Origin: Paraburkholderia franconis
Lineage (GTDB): Bacteria; Pseudomonadota; Gammaproteobacteria; Burkholderiales; Burkholderiaceae
Length of the DNA: 64,000 nucleotides
Assembly: GCF_009362735.1 (NCBI RefSeq)
Contig: NZ_WHNP01000012.1
Location: 25,308-89,307, forward strand
Reading direction: 5' to 3'
Below the pieces are notes generated by a model. It searched no databases. It worked only from the letters and a program-made list of their open reading frames with translations, and had not been told where the DNA came from. Positions 44,967-54,976 of this stretch are shown piece after piece (the stretch's first letter is position 1; each line of letters begins with the position of its first letter). Made by a program: the position numbers and the translations under genes.

Positions 44967-45589
44967 GGCTAACAAGATCCTCGCCGTGAAACTCACCGGC
45001 AGAAGTTGCGTAATTCGTCTGGGAGATGCGAGGAAAAGCGCAGATCGTCCGCTTCAGGGGTTGGAATCCTTGAAGCGCAAACGTTTGACCGACGCGGTGC
45101 GTTCCCGTGACAGGTTAAAAGAGTGCGGCAGGTGTCCCTATCCGCATTACCGCCTTGCCGGCAATAAGTACCTCACTGTCAGTAAAGCAGCAAATGTCAC
45201 AGACTCGATTAGCACCAAAAACAGCGAATCGGTATTTAATGCCATTAGATAAGTCCGAACAGCGCAAAGTCTACCTGGTTCTAGCGATTGTGCGTAATAT
45301 CATAAGAAAAAACAAAGCAATCGCATGGATTCGTCGCATTGGGGAATTGTTTTGCGCGATGAGCTTTCTGGCAAGAGGGTCTTTGCCGGATGATTTGGAA
45401 TGCGACCCCGTAGATAAGAATCGGGAGATATAACCGGCAAAAACAGGCCGAATTATTACCGATTTCGACTTGAAGGGAGTAAGTATTTTTTTCAGCCCGT
45501 GAGTCAGCTTGGGCTGCATCGGTTAGATGCTTTTACCGAGGGCGCCACTACACGCAACACCGGATGTCCTTCGACGCTCCTCAACGAGA
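44967..45589. other. Low-GC region upstream of the lipoprotein gene
   Basis: About 620 bases, clearly more A/T-rich than the window between 45120 and 45500, without a supported gene. It should hold the lipoprotein promoter. A 7-bp inverted repeat CGCTTCA/TGAAGCG lies at 45050-45077. Short frames on both strands have no recognisable content. The base composition suggests foreign or decayed DNA. Confidence 0.5.
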
Positions 45590-45950
45590 AGAGGCACGAT
45601 GCGTCGATGGAACGACGCCCATCACATGTGCGCCAGGTCCGATGCTGCATTCTGCGATCTTCGACACAGTTGGCGAACTCGCGGCAAACATCGACACGAT
45701 GTCTGCTTCGCCGGCGACGTACAGCATGTGCGAACCTGGATCGAACGCGAGCGCGTCGGGATCACTGCGGACGTCGAATGATTGGACGACCTGTTTTGTG
45801 AGCAGATTAAGCGTCAGCAGTCTGGCGTTGTCTTTACAGGCGATAAACGCGAGCTGCATTGATGAAGATATGACGCGACGCGGCGTCGTACTGCGTATCG
45901 CCGGTTTCGCCGCCGAGCGGAATCGTGCTGATGCGTCGACTGAAGCGGAG
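45590..45950 (-). pseudogene. YVTN-type beta-propeller fragment with frameshift
   Basis: Two pieces in different frames. ISTIPLGGETGDTQYDAASRHIFIN (near 45870-45945) is followed by LAFIACKDNARLLTLNLLTK and FDPGSHMLYVAGEADIVSMF (45856 down to 45590). Both match a surface-type beta-propeller protein, with about one blade missing at the join and no start. Confidence 0.65.
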
Positions 45951-46107
45951 ATGGCAGCTACTGCGACGAACGGCCTCTCGCTGTACGCATCGACAATGCC
46001 TGCGACTTGAGCGCTCGAAACAATCGACGATGCGTGCATGCCTCGACATGCCGCCGCGTTAGCGCATTCCGTTACGCGTGCCAGAGGACTCGATGACGTT
46101 GGGCGCC

Positions 46108-46402
46108 CAGTGCGTCGGCGCAATTCGAACGCAGTGTGAAGTGCAAGACCGATGGCCCCGCCGATCAGTTCAGCGATCACGAAGCCAGGCACGCTGGACG
46201 GTGCGATGCCCGCGAAGCTGTCCGTGAACATGCGGCCGAACGCGGCCGCCGGGTTTGCAAACGACGTCGATGCTGTGAACCAGTACGCAGCGCCGATGTA
46301 TGCAGCAACCATGATCGACGCGCGTCTGGCCGGTGCGCGCAGGATAACGAGCAACAGGCCGGCCGTGGCCACGGCTTCGGCAATCCATTGCCCGGTTCCC
46401 GC
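46108..46402 (-). pseudogene. C-terminal half of an aquaporin (MIP family, arsenic-operon type)
   Basis: About 95 residues: GQWIAEAVATAGLLLVILRAP, then FTASTSFANPAAAFGRMFTD with the second NPA box, and FAGIAPSSVPGFVIAELIGG. This is the second half of a glycerol/metalloid channel of the type found in arsenic resistance operons. The first half and start are missing. Confidence 0.75.
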
Positions 46403-46419
46403 GCGGATCTTGCCCGAAA

Positions 46420-46551
46420 ACCGTTGCGCGCAAACTCGTCCCAGCTCTTGCTGCGATAGCCGCTCGTGTCGATGCCCGCTTGCGTGAGCACCTCGACGGC
46501 GAACGGATTCAGCCCGCCGCCTGGCGCGCTGCCCGCGCTGAATGCGCGCAC
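46420..46551 (-). pseudogene. ArsC-type arsenate reductase fragment
   Basis: About 43 residues, RAFSAGSAPGGGLNPFAVEV and DTSGYRSKSWDEFA, match the middle of low-molecular-weight phosphatase-type arsenate reductases. The active-site P-loop cysteine segment and the C-terminus are absent. It lies just upstream of the aquaporin fragment, as in intact ars operons. Confidence 0.7.
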
Positions 46552-46808
46552 GTGGTGGCGTAGCTCGATGCCGGCAGCGTCAGCGTGTCCTGGTAGAACA
46601 TGTGGTCGGTGCCGCGATAGAACGCAAACGCGTCACCCGCCATCGTCGACATCTTGGTCGCAAGCTCCGCGCTGTCCGTGGCCGCGAGAGGATGGTTGTA
46701 GTTGTAGATCTGCGTCACGACCCAACTGGGGCGCGAAGTTTGCGCATGGGCGGGAAATGCGCTCAGCAGGCAGGCGGCAGCGGACAAGGCGATCCACGCT
46801 TTCTTCAT
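46550..46808 (-). pseudogene. N-terminal remnant of a DUF2252 protein
   Basis: An intact start with GAGGGAG before the ATG, a signal peptide (MKKAWIALSAAACLLSAFPAHA) and about 60 further residues (ATKMSTMAGDAFAFYRGTDH, MFYQDTLTLPASSY) match the beginning of DUF2252 family proteins of about 400 residues. The homology ends at the arsC fragment. The short product would be exported but lacks the domain core. Confidence 0.65.
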
Positions 46809-47113
46809 TGTTCTCCCTCGGATAAAGAAAAAGGAGCGACAAAGCCGCCCCTCTTGTTGGTGCGGCGTCATTCAAGCAGCGCGGAATGCCAGCGACATGA
46901 AGTGGTTCACGGGAAAGTCCGAAGCGCAATGGACGATGACGTGCGGTAGTTGATCATATGCACCGCGTCGGTGCGCATGGTCATAAAAAGTTCATTCAAG
47001 TATCCGTACCCGGGGCCGTAAAGAAGACGCGTTCCTTCAAAAGGACTGTCTTCTCTCCGTGCGTCGCGGACGCACATGCATGCCGCCGCGACGCATTGCC
47101 ATGTAGGTCTCCA

Positions 47114-48661
47114 ATGCGCAAGTTAAGTATCAGAACCCGCCTTCTTCTTTTGACTGGCGCCGTTACCGTCATTGCCCTTTGCATCGGCGCAGCGGGGTTG
47201 ATGGGTGTGTCGAGGTCGATCGACACGCTGCAGCAGATGTATGAGGGGCGCGCGCAAGCGTTGCAGACGATATCGACCATCAACGAGCTCGTCACCGAAA
47301 CGGTCTTTGCAGTGAGCGACGCGATTCTCGACCCGTCGGCGCAGAAAACGCAAGCGGTTGCTGCAAGCGGCGTGGCTCGCATCGAGCAGGTCGACACGTT
47401 GATGAAGCAGTATCTCGCCAGCAGCGCATCGGCGGACTCGCGTGAACTCGCGACGAAATTCGCTTCGAACTGGGCGAATCTGCGCGACAAGGGTCTGCGG
47501 CCGGCTGTGCAGCAGTTGAGCGCCAACAGCCTGGCCGAGGCGCAGTGGGTGCAGACGCAAACCGTCGACCCGTTGTCGCGCACGTTGAAGCAAGAGGGCG
47601 CCGAACTGCGCAAGATCGAATTGACGGCCGCGCAATCCGAATACGAGCAGGCGACAAAGGCGGGACACGTCGTCGAGTTGCTCGTCATCGGCTTTATCGT
47701 CGTCGGTCTGGGTGTCGTGGCGGCGCTGTGCGCGTCGATGTCGAGAAGCCTGTTCCGCGAACTTGGCGGCGAGCCGCAAACGGCGGCGGAAATCGCCAAT
47801 CGCGTTGCGTCGGGCGATCTCTCCGTCGATGTTCCCGTGAAGCCGGGCGACACGCACAGCGTATTGTTCGCGATGAAGACGATGCGCGAGCGTCTTGCGT
47901 CGATGATCGGCGAGATCCGCCACTCGACGGATACGATCGCCGAAGCGAGCGCATCCATCGCGAGCGGCACGGGCACGCTCGCGACCAGCGCAGAGGAACA
48001 CGCGGCGAGCATCCAGCAGACTTCGGCGAGCATGCAGCAGCTTGCGTCGATGGTAAGAGCCAACGCGGAACATGCGACCGAGGCGCGCACGCTGGCAGGC
48101 ATCGCGTCCGGCAAGGCCGGCGACGGGGACCGCGCCGCGAAGGACGCCGGCGCACGGATGCGCGCGCTCGCAGAACAGTCGGGCCGCGTGCGCGACATCA
48201 CATCGGTGATCGAAGGCATTGCATTCCAGACGAACCTGCTTGCCCTCAACGCCGCCGTCGAAGCCGCGCGCGCAGGCAATCAGGGGCGTGGCTTCGCCGT
48301 CGTCGCGCAAGAGGTCCGCGCGCTTGCCGAGCGAAGCTCGAAAGCGGCAAAGGAAATCGGCGCGTTGATCAAGGAGATGACAGCCGAAGTGGACCAGAGC
48401 GGCGTCGCAGTGGAAGCAGCCGGGGCCACGATTGTCGACTTGCTCGCCGCCGTTCGCGGCGTGGCGGATCTGGTCGACTCGATCGCAGAAGCGTCACGCG
48501 AGCAGAGCAACGGCATCGAGCAGGTCAACGCGGCCGTTCTCGTGATGGATCGCGCGACACAGCAGAACACTGCTTTTGTGCAGGACGGCGCGCAGGCGTC
48601 GGGCGACTTGCGCGTGCAGGCGGAATCTTTGCGGTCGGCCGTGCGGGCCTTTCAGCTTTAA
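47114..48661 (+). CDS. Methyl-accepting chemotaxis protein
   Basis: A 515-residue Tar-like chemoreceptor. TM1 is at about 8-30 ([20 protein letters not shown]), a periplasmic four-helix domain runs to about 188, TM2 follows ([20 protein letters not shown]), then HAMP and the signalling tip [20 protein letters not shown]. There is no C-terminal CheR-docking pentapeptide. The ATG at 47114 with AGGT upstream gives the usual family start; the longer frame is rejected. It stands alone, not in a chemotaxis operon. Confidence 0.9.
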   Translation: MRKLSIRTRLLLLTGAVTVIALCIGAAGLMGVSRSIDTLQQMYEGRAQALQTISTINELVTETVFAVSDAILDPSAQKTQAVAASGVARIEQVDTLMKQYLASSASADSRELATKFASNWANLRDKGLRPAVQQLSANSLAEAQWVQTQTVDPLSRTLKQEGAELRKIELTAAQSEYEQATKAGHVVELLVIGFIVVGLGVVAALCASMSRSLFRELGGEPQTAAEIANRVASGDLSVDVPVKPGDTHSVLFAMKTMRERLASMIGEIRHSTDTIAEASASIASGTGTLATSAEEHAASIQQTSASMQQLASMVRANAEHATEARTLAGIASGKAGDGDRAAKDAGARMRALAEQSGRVRDITSVIEGIAFQTNLLALNAAVEAARAGNQGRGFAVVAQEVRALAERSSKAAKEIGALIKEMTAEVDQSGVAVEAAGATIVDLLAAVRGVADLVDSIAEASREQSNGIEQVNAAVLVMDRATQQNTAFVQDGAQASGDLRVQAESLRSAVRAFQL

Positions 48662-48869
48662 CCTGAAATCTTCTCTTTGCTATGCGAACCCCGGCCGCTG
48701 CGTGCTGCCGGGTTTCTCCTGATCGAAGTACCATGCCGACGGCAGTCCCGAGTCGAAACGGCGTATCGCGCTGGCGAGCGAGCCGTATAGCCGAAGCGCA
48801 CCCACGCATGGCCCGCAATCCGGCGGATTCGGTGTAGCCTGATAGTCCCGAGCGCAAATGGGAGCCGGT

Positions 48870-50399
48870 ATGGAACAGGAGCTGAAGCTGCGGGTCCGCA
48901 TCGAAGATCTCGATACATTGCGTCACGTGCCTTTGTTTGCGCAATCGAAAAGCGCGGCCGAGGCTCCCCAGTTGCTGACGAGTACCTATTTCGACACGCC
49001 CGAGCTTGCCTTTCACGGATGCGGGGCGTCGCTGCGCGTGCGTGCTGTCGGTGACGAGCGACTCCAGACGTTGAAGCTCGAAGGATCGGTTCAGGCGGGC
49101 CTGTTCGACAGGGATGAGTTCGAGATGCCCGTCGATGGCGATGTACCCGATCTGAAGCTGTTGCACGACTCGATACCGGAAGAAAGCGACTGCGGAAAGC
49201 TGATCCGTGACGAGTCCACTGCGGCTCAGTTAAAGCCCGTGTTCGTCACGCGAATCAATCGAGCGGTTTTTCCGCTGCGCTTGCCGTCAGGAGACGAAAT
49301 CGAAGTTGCACTCGACGAAGGCACGGTCGAAGCAGATTCGGGCTCGGTGCCGGTCGTGGCGCTCGAACTGGAGCTGAAACAGGGGCAGCCGGAGAACCTG
49401 TACGGCGTCGCGCTGGAACTGCTCGACACCGTGCCGCTGCGCATCGACCGCTTCAGCAAGGCCGACCTCGGCTATGCGCTGCTCATCGCGGAGCACCACG
49501 CGGCCGTCAAGGCGCAACCCGTACATGTGCACAAAGACGATACGGTCGAAGACGCGTTCTGCAGCATCGTGCGCAATTGCCTCGCTCAGGTTCATGCGAA
49601 CGAGCGCGGCGTCGTGTCGGGTCACGATCCTTCGAGTGTTCATCAGATGCGCGTGGGGCTGCGCCGTTTGCGCTCGGCGCTCGATCTGTTTGCGGCGGTC
49701 ATTCCCGCTTATGCCGGTCTCGACGAAGAGCTGCGCTGGATCGCCTCGGAGCTGGGCGCCGCGCGCGACTGGGAGGTGCTCGCGGGATCGACGCTCGAAC
49801 ATGCGGGCACGAGCGGCAATCCCGAAGAGCTGCTGCCCGTGCGCGACGCCTGCTTGAAGATCGCCACCAATAACCGGCAGCGCGCGGCCGAGGCCGTCGA
49901 GTCGGTTCGCTACACGCGGCTCGTTCTGCAACTCGCGCTATGGTTGAGCCGAAAGGGATGGCGAGACGAAATGTCCGACGAGCAGCGCGAAGCGATCGGC
50001 CGGCCCGCGAGACTGTTCGCCGTGGATGTGCTGCGTCGCCGGCACAGGAAGCTGATCAAGCGTGGCAAGGGGCTCGCCGATATCGACGATCACCGTCGTC
50101 ATCGCGCCCGCATTGCAGCGAAGAAAGTCCGATACGCGACCGAGTTCTTCGCGTCGCTTTGTCCGAGGCGCGTCGTGCAACACTACGTCGGCGCACTGGC
50201 TGAACTGCAGGACGATCTTGGCTGGCGCAACGATGCCGTCGTCGCCGATCAGCTTCTGAAGTCGCTGCCGCGAACATCGCCCGAGACGGCGGCGGGCGCG
50301 GCCTTTGCACGGGGCTTTCTCGCGTCTCGCGTCGCCGCCGATCATCGGATATTGAAGAAGCTCTGGAAGCGCTTCAGACGTCTTTCGCCGCCGCATTAA
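48870..50399 (+). CDS. CYTH and CHAD domain protein
   Basis: A 509-residue protein. Residues 1 to about 200 are a CYTH (triphosphate tunnel) domain starting with the ExExK motif in MEQELKLRV and containing STYFDTPELAFHG. Residues about 215-495 are a CHAD domain, helical and rich in His/Arg, with VHQMRVGLRRLRSALDLF and HRRHRARIAAKKVRY. Such fusions bind or hydrolyse inorganic polyphosphate or triphosphate. The ATG at 48870 follows GGAG by five bases and is preferred to 48858. Confidence 0.93.
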   Translation: MEQELKLRVRIEDLDTLRHVPLFAQSKSAAEAPQLLTSTYFDTPELAFHGCGASLRVRAVGDERLQTLKLEGSVQAGLFDRDEFEMPVDGDVPDLKLLHDSIPEESDCGKLIRDESTAAQLKPVFVTRINRAVFPLRLPSGDEIEVALDEGTVEADSGSVPVVALELELKQGQPENLYGVALELLDTVPLRIDRFSKADLGYALLIAEHHAAVKAQPVHVHKDDTVEDAFCSIVRNCLAQVHANERGVVSGHDPSSVHQMRVGLRRLRSALDLFAAVIPAYAGLDEELRWIASELGAARDWEVLAGSTLEHAGTSGNPEELLPVRDACLKIATNNRQRAAEAVESVRYTRLVLQLALWLSRKGWRDEMSDEQREAIGRPARLFAVDVLRRRHRKLIKRGKGLADIDDHRRHRARIAAKKVRYATEFFASLCPRRVVQHYVGALAELQDDLGWRNDAVVADQLLKSLPRTSPETAAGAAFARGFLASRVAADHRILKKLWKRFRRLSPPH

Positions 50400-50486
50400 C
50401 CCGCACACATCGTTATCACGTGTCCGGTGGTCCGGGACGCGAAACGCGGCGCACCTGACAAGATGCTTTCCACCGCACTTTCCACC

Positions 50487-50849
50487 TCACACGGCGGCTT
50501 CCGGCCGAAACACGGGATGCGGGATGTCGTGCGCAATGATCGGCTCGCGTGTGACCGCGCTTTCGCTCGGGCGATCTGTCGATGGAGAAGATGCTTCTGG
50601 CTCCAACGCGGCGAGCGGGTCCAGAATGCTCGATGCGTGATGCAGACAGACCCATTCCAGATGATCAGGCGTTTGCGGATCGAATTCGCGCATCCAGTTT
50701 GTTCCGCAGACCCGGCACTGGTAGTTCTGTACGAGCACGGGGCTGCGACCGAGCGGCCGCAGCTTTTTCGGCTTGTGCAATGCCCGCAATCCGTCATGTG
50801 GCACGGCTGCATCGCTGCAGTGCATTCGGTCGCAGGCTTCGCAGGACAT
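50487..50849 (-). CDS. Small hypothetical protein with cysteine pairs
   Basis: A 120-residue cytoplasmic protein with CxxC at 3-6 and 45-48 (QCRVCGTNW) and a further Cys68 near His70, suggesting a zinc ribbon. The middle LRPLGRSPVLVQNYQCRVC looks conserved rather than random. I recognise no named family. It converges with the CYTH-CHAD gene. GAG lies near the start. Confidence 0.65.
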   Translation of the reverse strand: MSCEACDRMHCSDAAVPHDGLRALHKPKKLRPLGRSPVLVQNYQCRVCGTNWMREFDPQTPDHLEWVCLHHASSILDPLAALEPEASSPSTDRPSESAVTREPIIAHDIPHPVFRPEAAV

Positions 50850-50991
50850 TTCACTCGGGCTCCGCGAAAGAGAAGGCAACTATAGCAGCGTAAACGGCCA
50901 TGCGTGCAACCAGTACGAACCGGTAAATATCGCATAAGCAGTGCATAAATAGCGGATCGAACGCGCCGTACTCCGCGACATGCAACCCGCG

Positions 50992-51384
50992 AATTGGAAT
51001 CTTCGACGGCGGCCGGCTCAACGCGAACCTGAGCGGCGCGCGCGAGGGCAGCAACCTGTTGGTCGAGCAATACAACCAGGCCGTCCTCAACGCGGTGCGC
51101 GATGTCGCGCAGACGGGCAGTCGTCTACAGGCCCTCGACGCAGAGAGCGAATTGCAGAAGCAGCGAATCGAATCGCTGGCGTTCGCGAGAGACAGCGCCG
51201 AGCCCACTATCAGCGCGGGCTGACGAGCCGGCTTGCGGCGCTCGAAGCGCGTCAGCCGGTGATCGCGGAGCAGGTCGCGCTGCTCACGCTCGACGGCCAG
51301 ACGATCAGTCAGGAGATCACCTTGACAAAGGCGCTCGGCGGCGGCTATCGCGCCGATCCGCCTGTCGAACTGAAGCCGCGCTGA
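50992..51384 (+). pseudogene. C-terminal fragment of a NodT-type RND outer-membrane factor
   Basis: IFDGGRLNANLSGAREGSNL and VLNAVRDVAQTGSRLQALDA (from 50999) match the C-terminal half of OprM/NodT efflux proteins. Near 51195 the frame changes to HYQRGLTSRLAALEARQPVI, ending at 51384. The lipoprotein N-terminus and barrel strands before it are missing, so this is a frameshifted remnant. Confidence 0.75.
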
Positions 51385-51469
51385 GCGGCGCGGATCGCAA
51401 TGACAGGTCTTGCCCGGATCGCCGGCATCGGCTCGCTCCTCTATCATTAGACCTTTGATTCCTGAATGC

Positions 51470-52669
51470 CTTGGGGGAGCGCGTTGCCGGCGCGTCTGTA
51501 CAAAGCCGCGAGCGCTGACCGGTGGCGCTTCATTGTGCTTTACCTTCATGACTTTTGGTCTGCTGATCGCGGCCGGGCTGTTCCTGCACGAAGCCCGCGT
51601 CATCATCAGCGAGTCAGGCAAATCGTGTTCTTCACGATCTGGAAGATGCCGAGACGGGGCAACGCGGGTATCTGTTGACGGGTGATGAAAGCTATCTGCA
51701 ACCGTATCGTCAGGGCGTTCGCGACCTCGACGACACGGTGCTCCGGCTGCATCGCGTCGTGACTGGCGGCGAGCCGTCGGAAGCGCTCGTCGATCGCGTC
51801 GAACACACGAAGACGGACAAGATCGGCTAGCTGGCGCGAACCATCGAGCTCGTCCGCACGGGGCACAGGAATGACGCGATGGCGCTGGTCCGTACCAACG
51901 AGGGCAAGCGCTACATGGACGTGCTTCGCGACGACATGGGGCAGCTGTTGGACCGATGGCAGCAGAAGCGCAAGGCGGCCGCGCGCGATGCGCACGAGCG
52001 CCTCGTGTTTGGAACGGCCGCGCTGGCGTTCGTTGCCGTTCTCGTCGGCTGCCTGATGATCTACACGCTGCACATCCAGCGCCGCGCGTTTGCGAAAGTG
52101 CACGCATGGTCTGCCGCGCTCGACCGCGAGGCCGCACACGATCCGCTGACAGGCCTGCCTAACCGGCGACGCCTGTTGTCCGCCATCGATGCGCTGAATG
52201 CGCAACTTCTTTTCGATCCTCAACGACGCATTGCGCTGCTGTTCCTCGACATCGACGGCTTCAAGAGCGTCAACGACACGCTTGGCCATAGCGCCGGCGA
52301 TGCGTTGCTTCGACGCCTTGCCGATGCGCTGCGCGAAGCGACGAGACAAAGCGACGTGCTCGCGCGCGTGGGCGGTGCGAGTTCGTTCTGCTCGCGCCGG
52401 ATTGCGGCGACGACGCGCAGCTGCGAGAACTCTCGGAGCGGCTGATTAGCTGCGTGCGCGCGGTCGGCGAGAAGGAGTTCGATGGCTGCTTCGAGATTGG
52501 CGTGAGCATCGGCATCGCGACATTCCCTGATCGCGTGCAGTCGGTCGAGAAACTGCTCGATGTCGCCGATGCCGCGATGTATGTCGCGAAGCGCGGCGGC
52601 CGTTCGACGTGGAGCTTCGGTGTTTTGTCGGAACAGCATCCGTCGAATGTCGTGAGGCTGAAAAGATAG
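51470..52669 (+). pseudogene. CHASE3-GGDEF diguanylate cyclase with several lesions
   Basis: The sequence reads as membrane helix (FGLLIAAGLFLHEARVIISE), CHASE3 sensor (DLEDAETGQRGYLLTGDESY), second helix and GGDEF domain (DPLTGLPNRRRLL, FLDIDGFKSVNDTLGH). It carries a frameshift near 51615 and an in-frame TAG at 51828. One base is missing at 52377/52378, which destroys the GGDEF motif itself: GGT-GCG-AGT in place of GGT-GAC-GAG. The rest of the domain resumes in another frame to 52669 (GVSIGIATFP). The gene is dead. Confidence 0.85.
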
Positions 52670-52719
52670 ACACCGGACCGAATGCCCGTCACCATCACAC
52701 GATTCACTCTTCACCAATT

Positions 52720-52735
52720 TCGATCGCTTGATCGA
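52720..52735. promoter_or_regulatory. 16-bp dyad upstream of the XdhC-family gene
   Basis: TCGATC-GCTT-GATCGA is a perfect 6-bp inverted repeat 49 bases before the gene start. It may be an operator or a leader hairpin. Confidence 0.3.
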
Positions 52736-52783
52736 TATTCACCGATTCACGCTCCCGATTCCGCCAATTAGACTGTCTGCGGG

Positions 52784-53842
52784 ATGAGTTGCAGGAATCA
52801 GGTATCGAAAGTGGACAGTGTCAATCTCGAAGTATTGAAGTCCAGCGCGCGCTGGCTCGCGCAGGGACATCGCGCGCTTCTCGTGACGGTGGTGAAGACG
52901 TGGGGTTCGTCGCCGCGTCCCGAAGGCGCGATGCTCGCGGTGCGCGACGATGGCGCGGTGGTCGGCTCCGTGTCGGGTGGCTGTATCGAAGACGATCTGA
53001 TCGATCGCTTGCGTCAGCGCGGCATCGAGCAGACGAAACCCGAAGCGGTGAAATACGGCATCACAGCGGAAGAAGCGCATCGTTTTGACCTGCCGTGCGG
53101 CGGCACGATTCAGCTCGTGCTGGAGCCGCTGACGAAAGCGAGCGGCATTGCCGAACTGTACGAAGCCGTGGAAGCAGGCCGTCTCGTTGCACGCACGCTC
53201 GATATGGAAACGGGCGTCGCGCATATTGACTCAGCGCAGGCCACCGATGGCGTCGACTTCAACGACAAACGCCTGCTGACGATACACGGCCCGCGTTACC
53301 GGATGCTCGTGATCGGCGCGGGGCAGTTATCGCGCTATCTGTGCAATATCGCGGTCGGCCTTGATTATCAGGTGACGGTGTGCGATCCACGGGAAGAGTA
53401 CACGGATGAATGGAACGTGCCGGGCACGAAAGTGGTCCGCACGATGCCCGACGATACCGTGCTCGACATGAAGCTCGACGAGCGCTGCGCGGTGATCGCG
53501 CTTACGCATGATCCGAAGCTCGACGATCTCGCGTTGATGGAGGCCTTGAAAACGCCCGCGTTTTACGTCGGTGCTTTGGGCTCGCGGCGCAATAACGCCG
53601 CGCGGCGCGAACGGCTGAAAGAGTTCGATCTCACCGAAACCGAACTCGCGCGGCTGCATGGACCTGTCGGGATTTACATCGGCAGCAGGACGCCGCCTGA
53701 AATCGCCGTGTCGATTCTTGCCGAAGTGACGGCCGTGAAGAACGGAGTGATCATGCCGCCGTCGTTGCAGGTTGGCGCTGCAAAGACAGCGCACGGCATG
53801 GTGTCGTCGTTCGTCGATTCCGAACTCGCGTGCTTCGCGTAG
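52784..53842 (+). CDS. XdhC/CoxI-family molybdenum-enzyme maturation factor
   Basis: A 352-residue XdhC-type protein that binds molybdenum cofactor and promotes its sulfuration before insertion into xanthine-oxidase-type hydroxylases. Seen are the N-terminal XdhC domain (VTVVKTWGSSPRPEGAML, SVSGGCIEDDL, FDLPCGGTI) and a Rossmann-like C-terminal part (MLVIGAGQLSRYLCNIA, FYVGALGSRRN, GSRTPPEIAVSILAE). The client is probably the CoxLMS-type enzyme encoded at 57-61.5 kb. A GTG at 52811 is an alternative start. Confidence 0.92.
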   Translation: MSCRNQVSKVDSVNLEVLKSSARWLAQGHRALLVTVVKTWGSSPRPEGAMLAVRDDGAVVGSVSGGCIEDDLIDRLRQRGIEQTKPEAVKYGITAEEAHRFDLPCGGTIQLVLEPLTKASGIAELYEAVEAGRLVARTLDMETGVAHIDSAQATDGVDFNDKRLLTIHGPRYRMLVIGAGQLSRYLCNIAVGLDYQVTVCDPREEYTDEWNVPGTKVVRTMPDDTVLDMKLDERCAVIALTHDPKLDDLALMEALKTPAFYVGALGSRRNNAARRERLKEFDLTETELARLHGPVGIYIGSRTPPEIAVSILAEVTAVKNGVIMPPSLQVGAAKTAHGMVSSFVDSELACFA

Positions 53843-53869
53843 CCCAGGCACGCACAACGCGCACAACGA

Positions 53870-54802
53870 TTACTTCGCATTGGCCGCCGTATCGAAGGGA
53901 CTCAGCTGCGCGGCCGCGGCGAACATCTGCGTGAACTCATCGAGCGCGGCAAGCGTATCGCGGCCGCTGCGCGTGATCCTGTAAAACGAAAACTCCACCT
54001 CGGGACGAATCACGTCGATCCGCACCTGATAGTGGCGGCAGATGTGCTCGCAGAACGACGGCATGATCGCGACGCCGAGACCTTCATGCGCCATCGCAAT
54101 CGCCGTCTGCAAATGCCCGACGACCGTGCGCCTTCCCGTCGTCACTTCTTCCTTCGACAGCGACGCTTCGATCAGGCGCTGCAACGGGTTGTCCTTCGGC
54201 AGCGTAATCATCGGCAGCCCTTCGAGCGCGCGCCATTGCACGCCGTCGCGCGGCACCTTGCCGATGCCGTGCGCGCCATCCATGGTCGACGACACGACGA
54301 CGAGCCGCGTCGGAAAGATCGGCACGCGATCGATACCGGAAAGCTGCGAGAAGAACACGCCGAATGCCGCATCCAGATCGCCTTCTTCGACCATCTTCAG
54401 CAGCTCGCCCGGCGGACGGTCGACGAGTTCGATCTGCGCTTGCGGACTGGTCTCGGCGAAGCGCGCGAGCACTTGCGGCATCAGGCTCGCGGCGATCATC
54501 GGCGTGCAGCCCAGCAGCAGCGAGGCTTTCTTTTGCCGGCCCAGCTCGTTCAGCTCGATGACGGATTTCTCGAGCGTCTCGACGATCTTCATCGCCGTCG
54601 GATAGAACAGGCGGCCCGCTTCCGTCAGCGCGACGGTGCGTGTCGTGCGCTCGAACAGCCGGCAATTGAGCTGCGTCTCCAGCTCGCGAATGATCGCGCT
54701 CAGCGCCGCCTGACTCAGATGCATGCTCTGCGCCGTCTTCGTAAAGCTCGATGCGTTCGCGACGCCAAGGAAGACTTTGAGTTGTTTGAGGGACAGGTTC
54801 AT
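53870..54802 (-). CDS. LysR-family transcriptional regulator
   Basis: A 310-residue LysR regulator: helix-turn-helix LKQLKVFLGVANASSFTKTAQSMHLSQAALSAII at about 5-38, and effector domain from about 92 (ASLLLGCTPMIAASLMP). It lies downstream of and in line with the nine-gene minus-strand catabolic operon, separated by a 174-base hairpin-rich gap. It converges with the XdhC gene. It probably controls the operon, with a pathway acid as co-inducer. Confidence 0.9.
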   Translation of the reverse strand: MNLSLKQLKVFLGVANASSFTKTAQSMHLSQAALSAIIRELETQLNCRLFERTTRTVALTEAGRLFYPTAMKIVETLEKSVIELNELGRQKKASLLLGCTPMIAASLMPQVLARFAETSPQAQIELVDRPPGELLKMVEEGDLDAAFGVFFSQLSGIDRVPIFPTRLVVVSSTMDGAHGIGKVPRDGVQWRALEGLPMITLPKDNPLQRLIEASLSKEEVTTGRRTVVGHLQTAIAMAHEGLGVAIMPSFCEHICRHYQVRIDVIRPEVEFSFYRITRSGRDTLAALDEFTQMFAAAAQLSPFDTAANAK

Positions 54803-54823
54803 CGACGGCGATCCTCGAAGGCA

Positions 54824-54918
54824 GGGCAGGACAGGACTGCCCGGATTCTATCGCCGTGCAGGCGTATCCGCGACCGGGACAAGCCCGATCGCGGATACCA
54901 CGCCGCGATGACGCGGCG
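54824..54918 (-). promoter_or_regulatory. Three hairpins between UbiD and LysR genes
   Basis: There are three consecutive inverted repeats. At 54824-54842 GGGCAG/CTGCCC has a 7-base loop. At 54865-54899 a 15-bp stem with one mismatch starts GTATCCGCGA and has a 5-base loop. At 54901-54918 CGCCGCG/CGCGGCG has a 4-base loop. No T-run follows. They may end or process the operon transcript or attenuate the LysR gene. Confidence 0.6.
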
Positions 54919-54976
54919 GCCGGGCATGCCGCGCAAACGTTGCGACAGCGCGCCATGTAGGCGCGGACAGCGCCCG

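Noticed and set aside
45481-45530. Terminator at the CAGCCC/GGGCTG repeat near 45492
   Set aside because: The loop is 12 bases and the T-run precedes the stem on the plus strand; on neither strand does a U-tract follow the stem.
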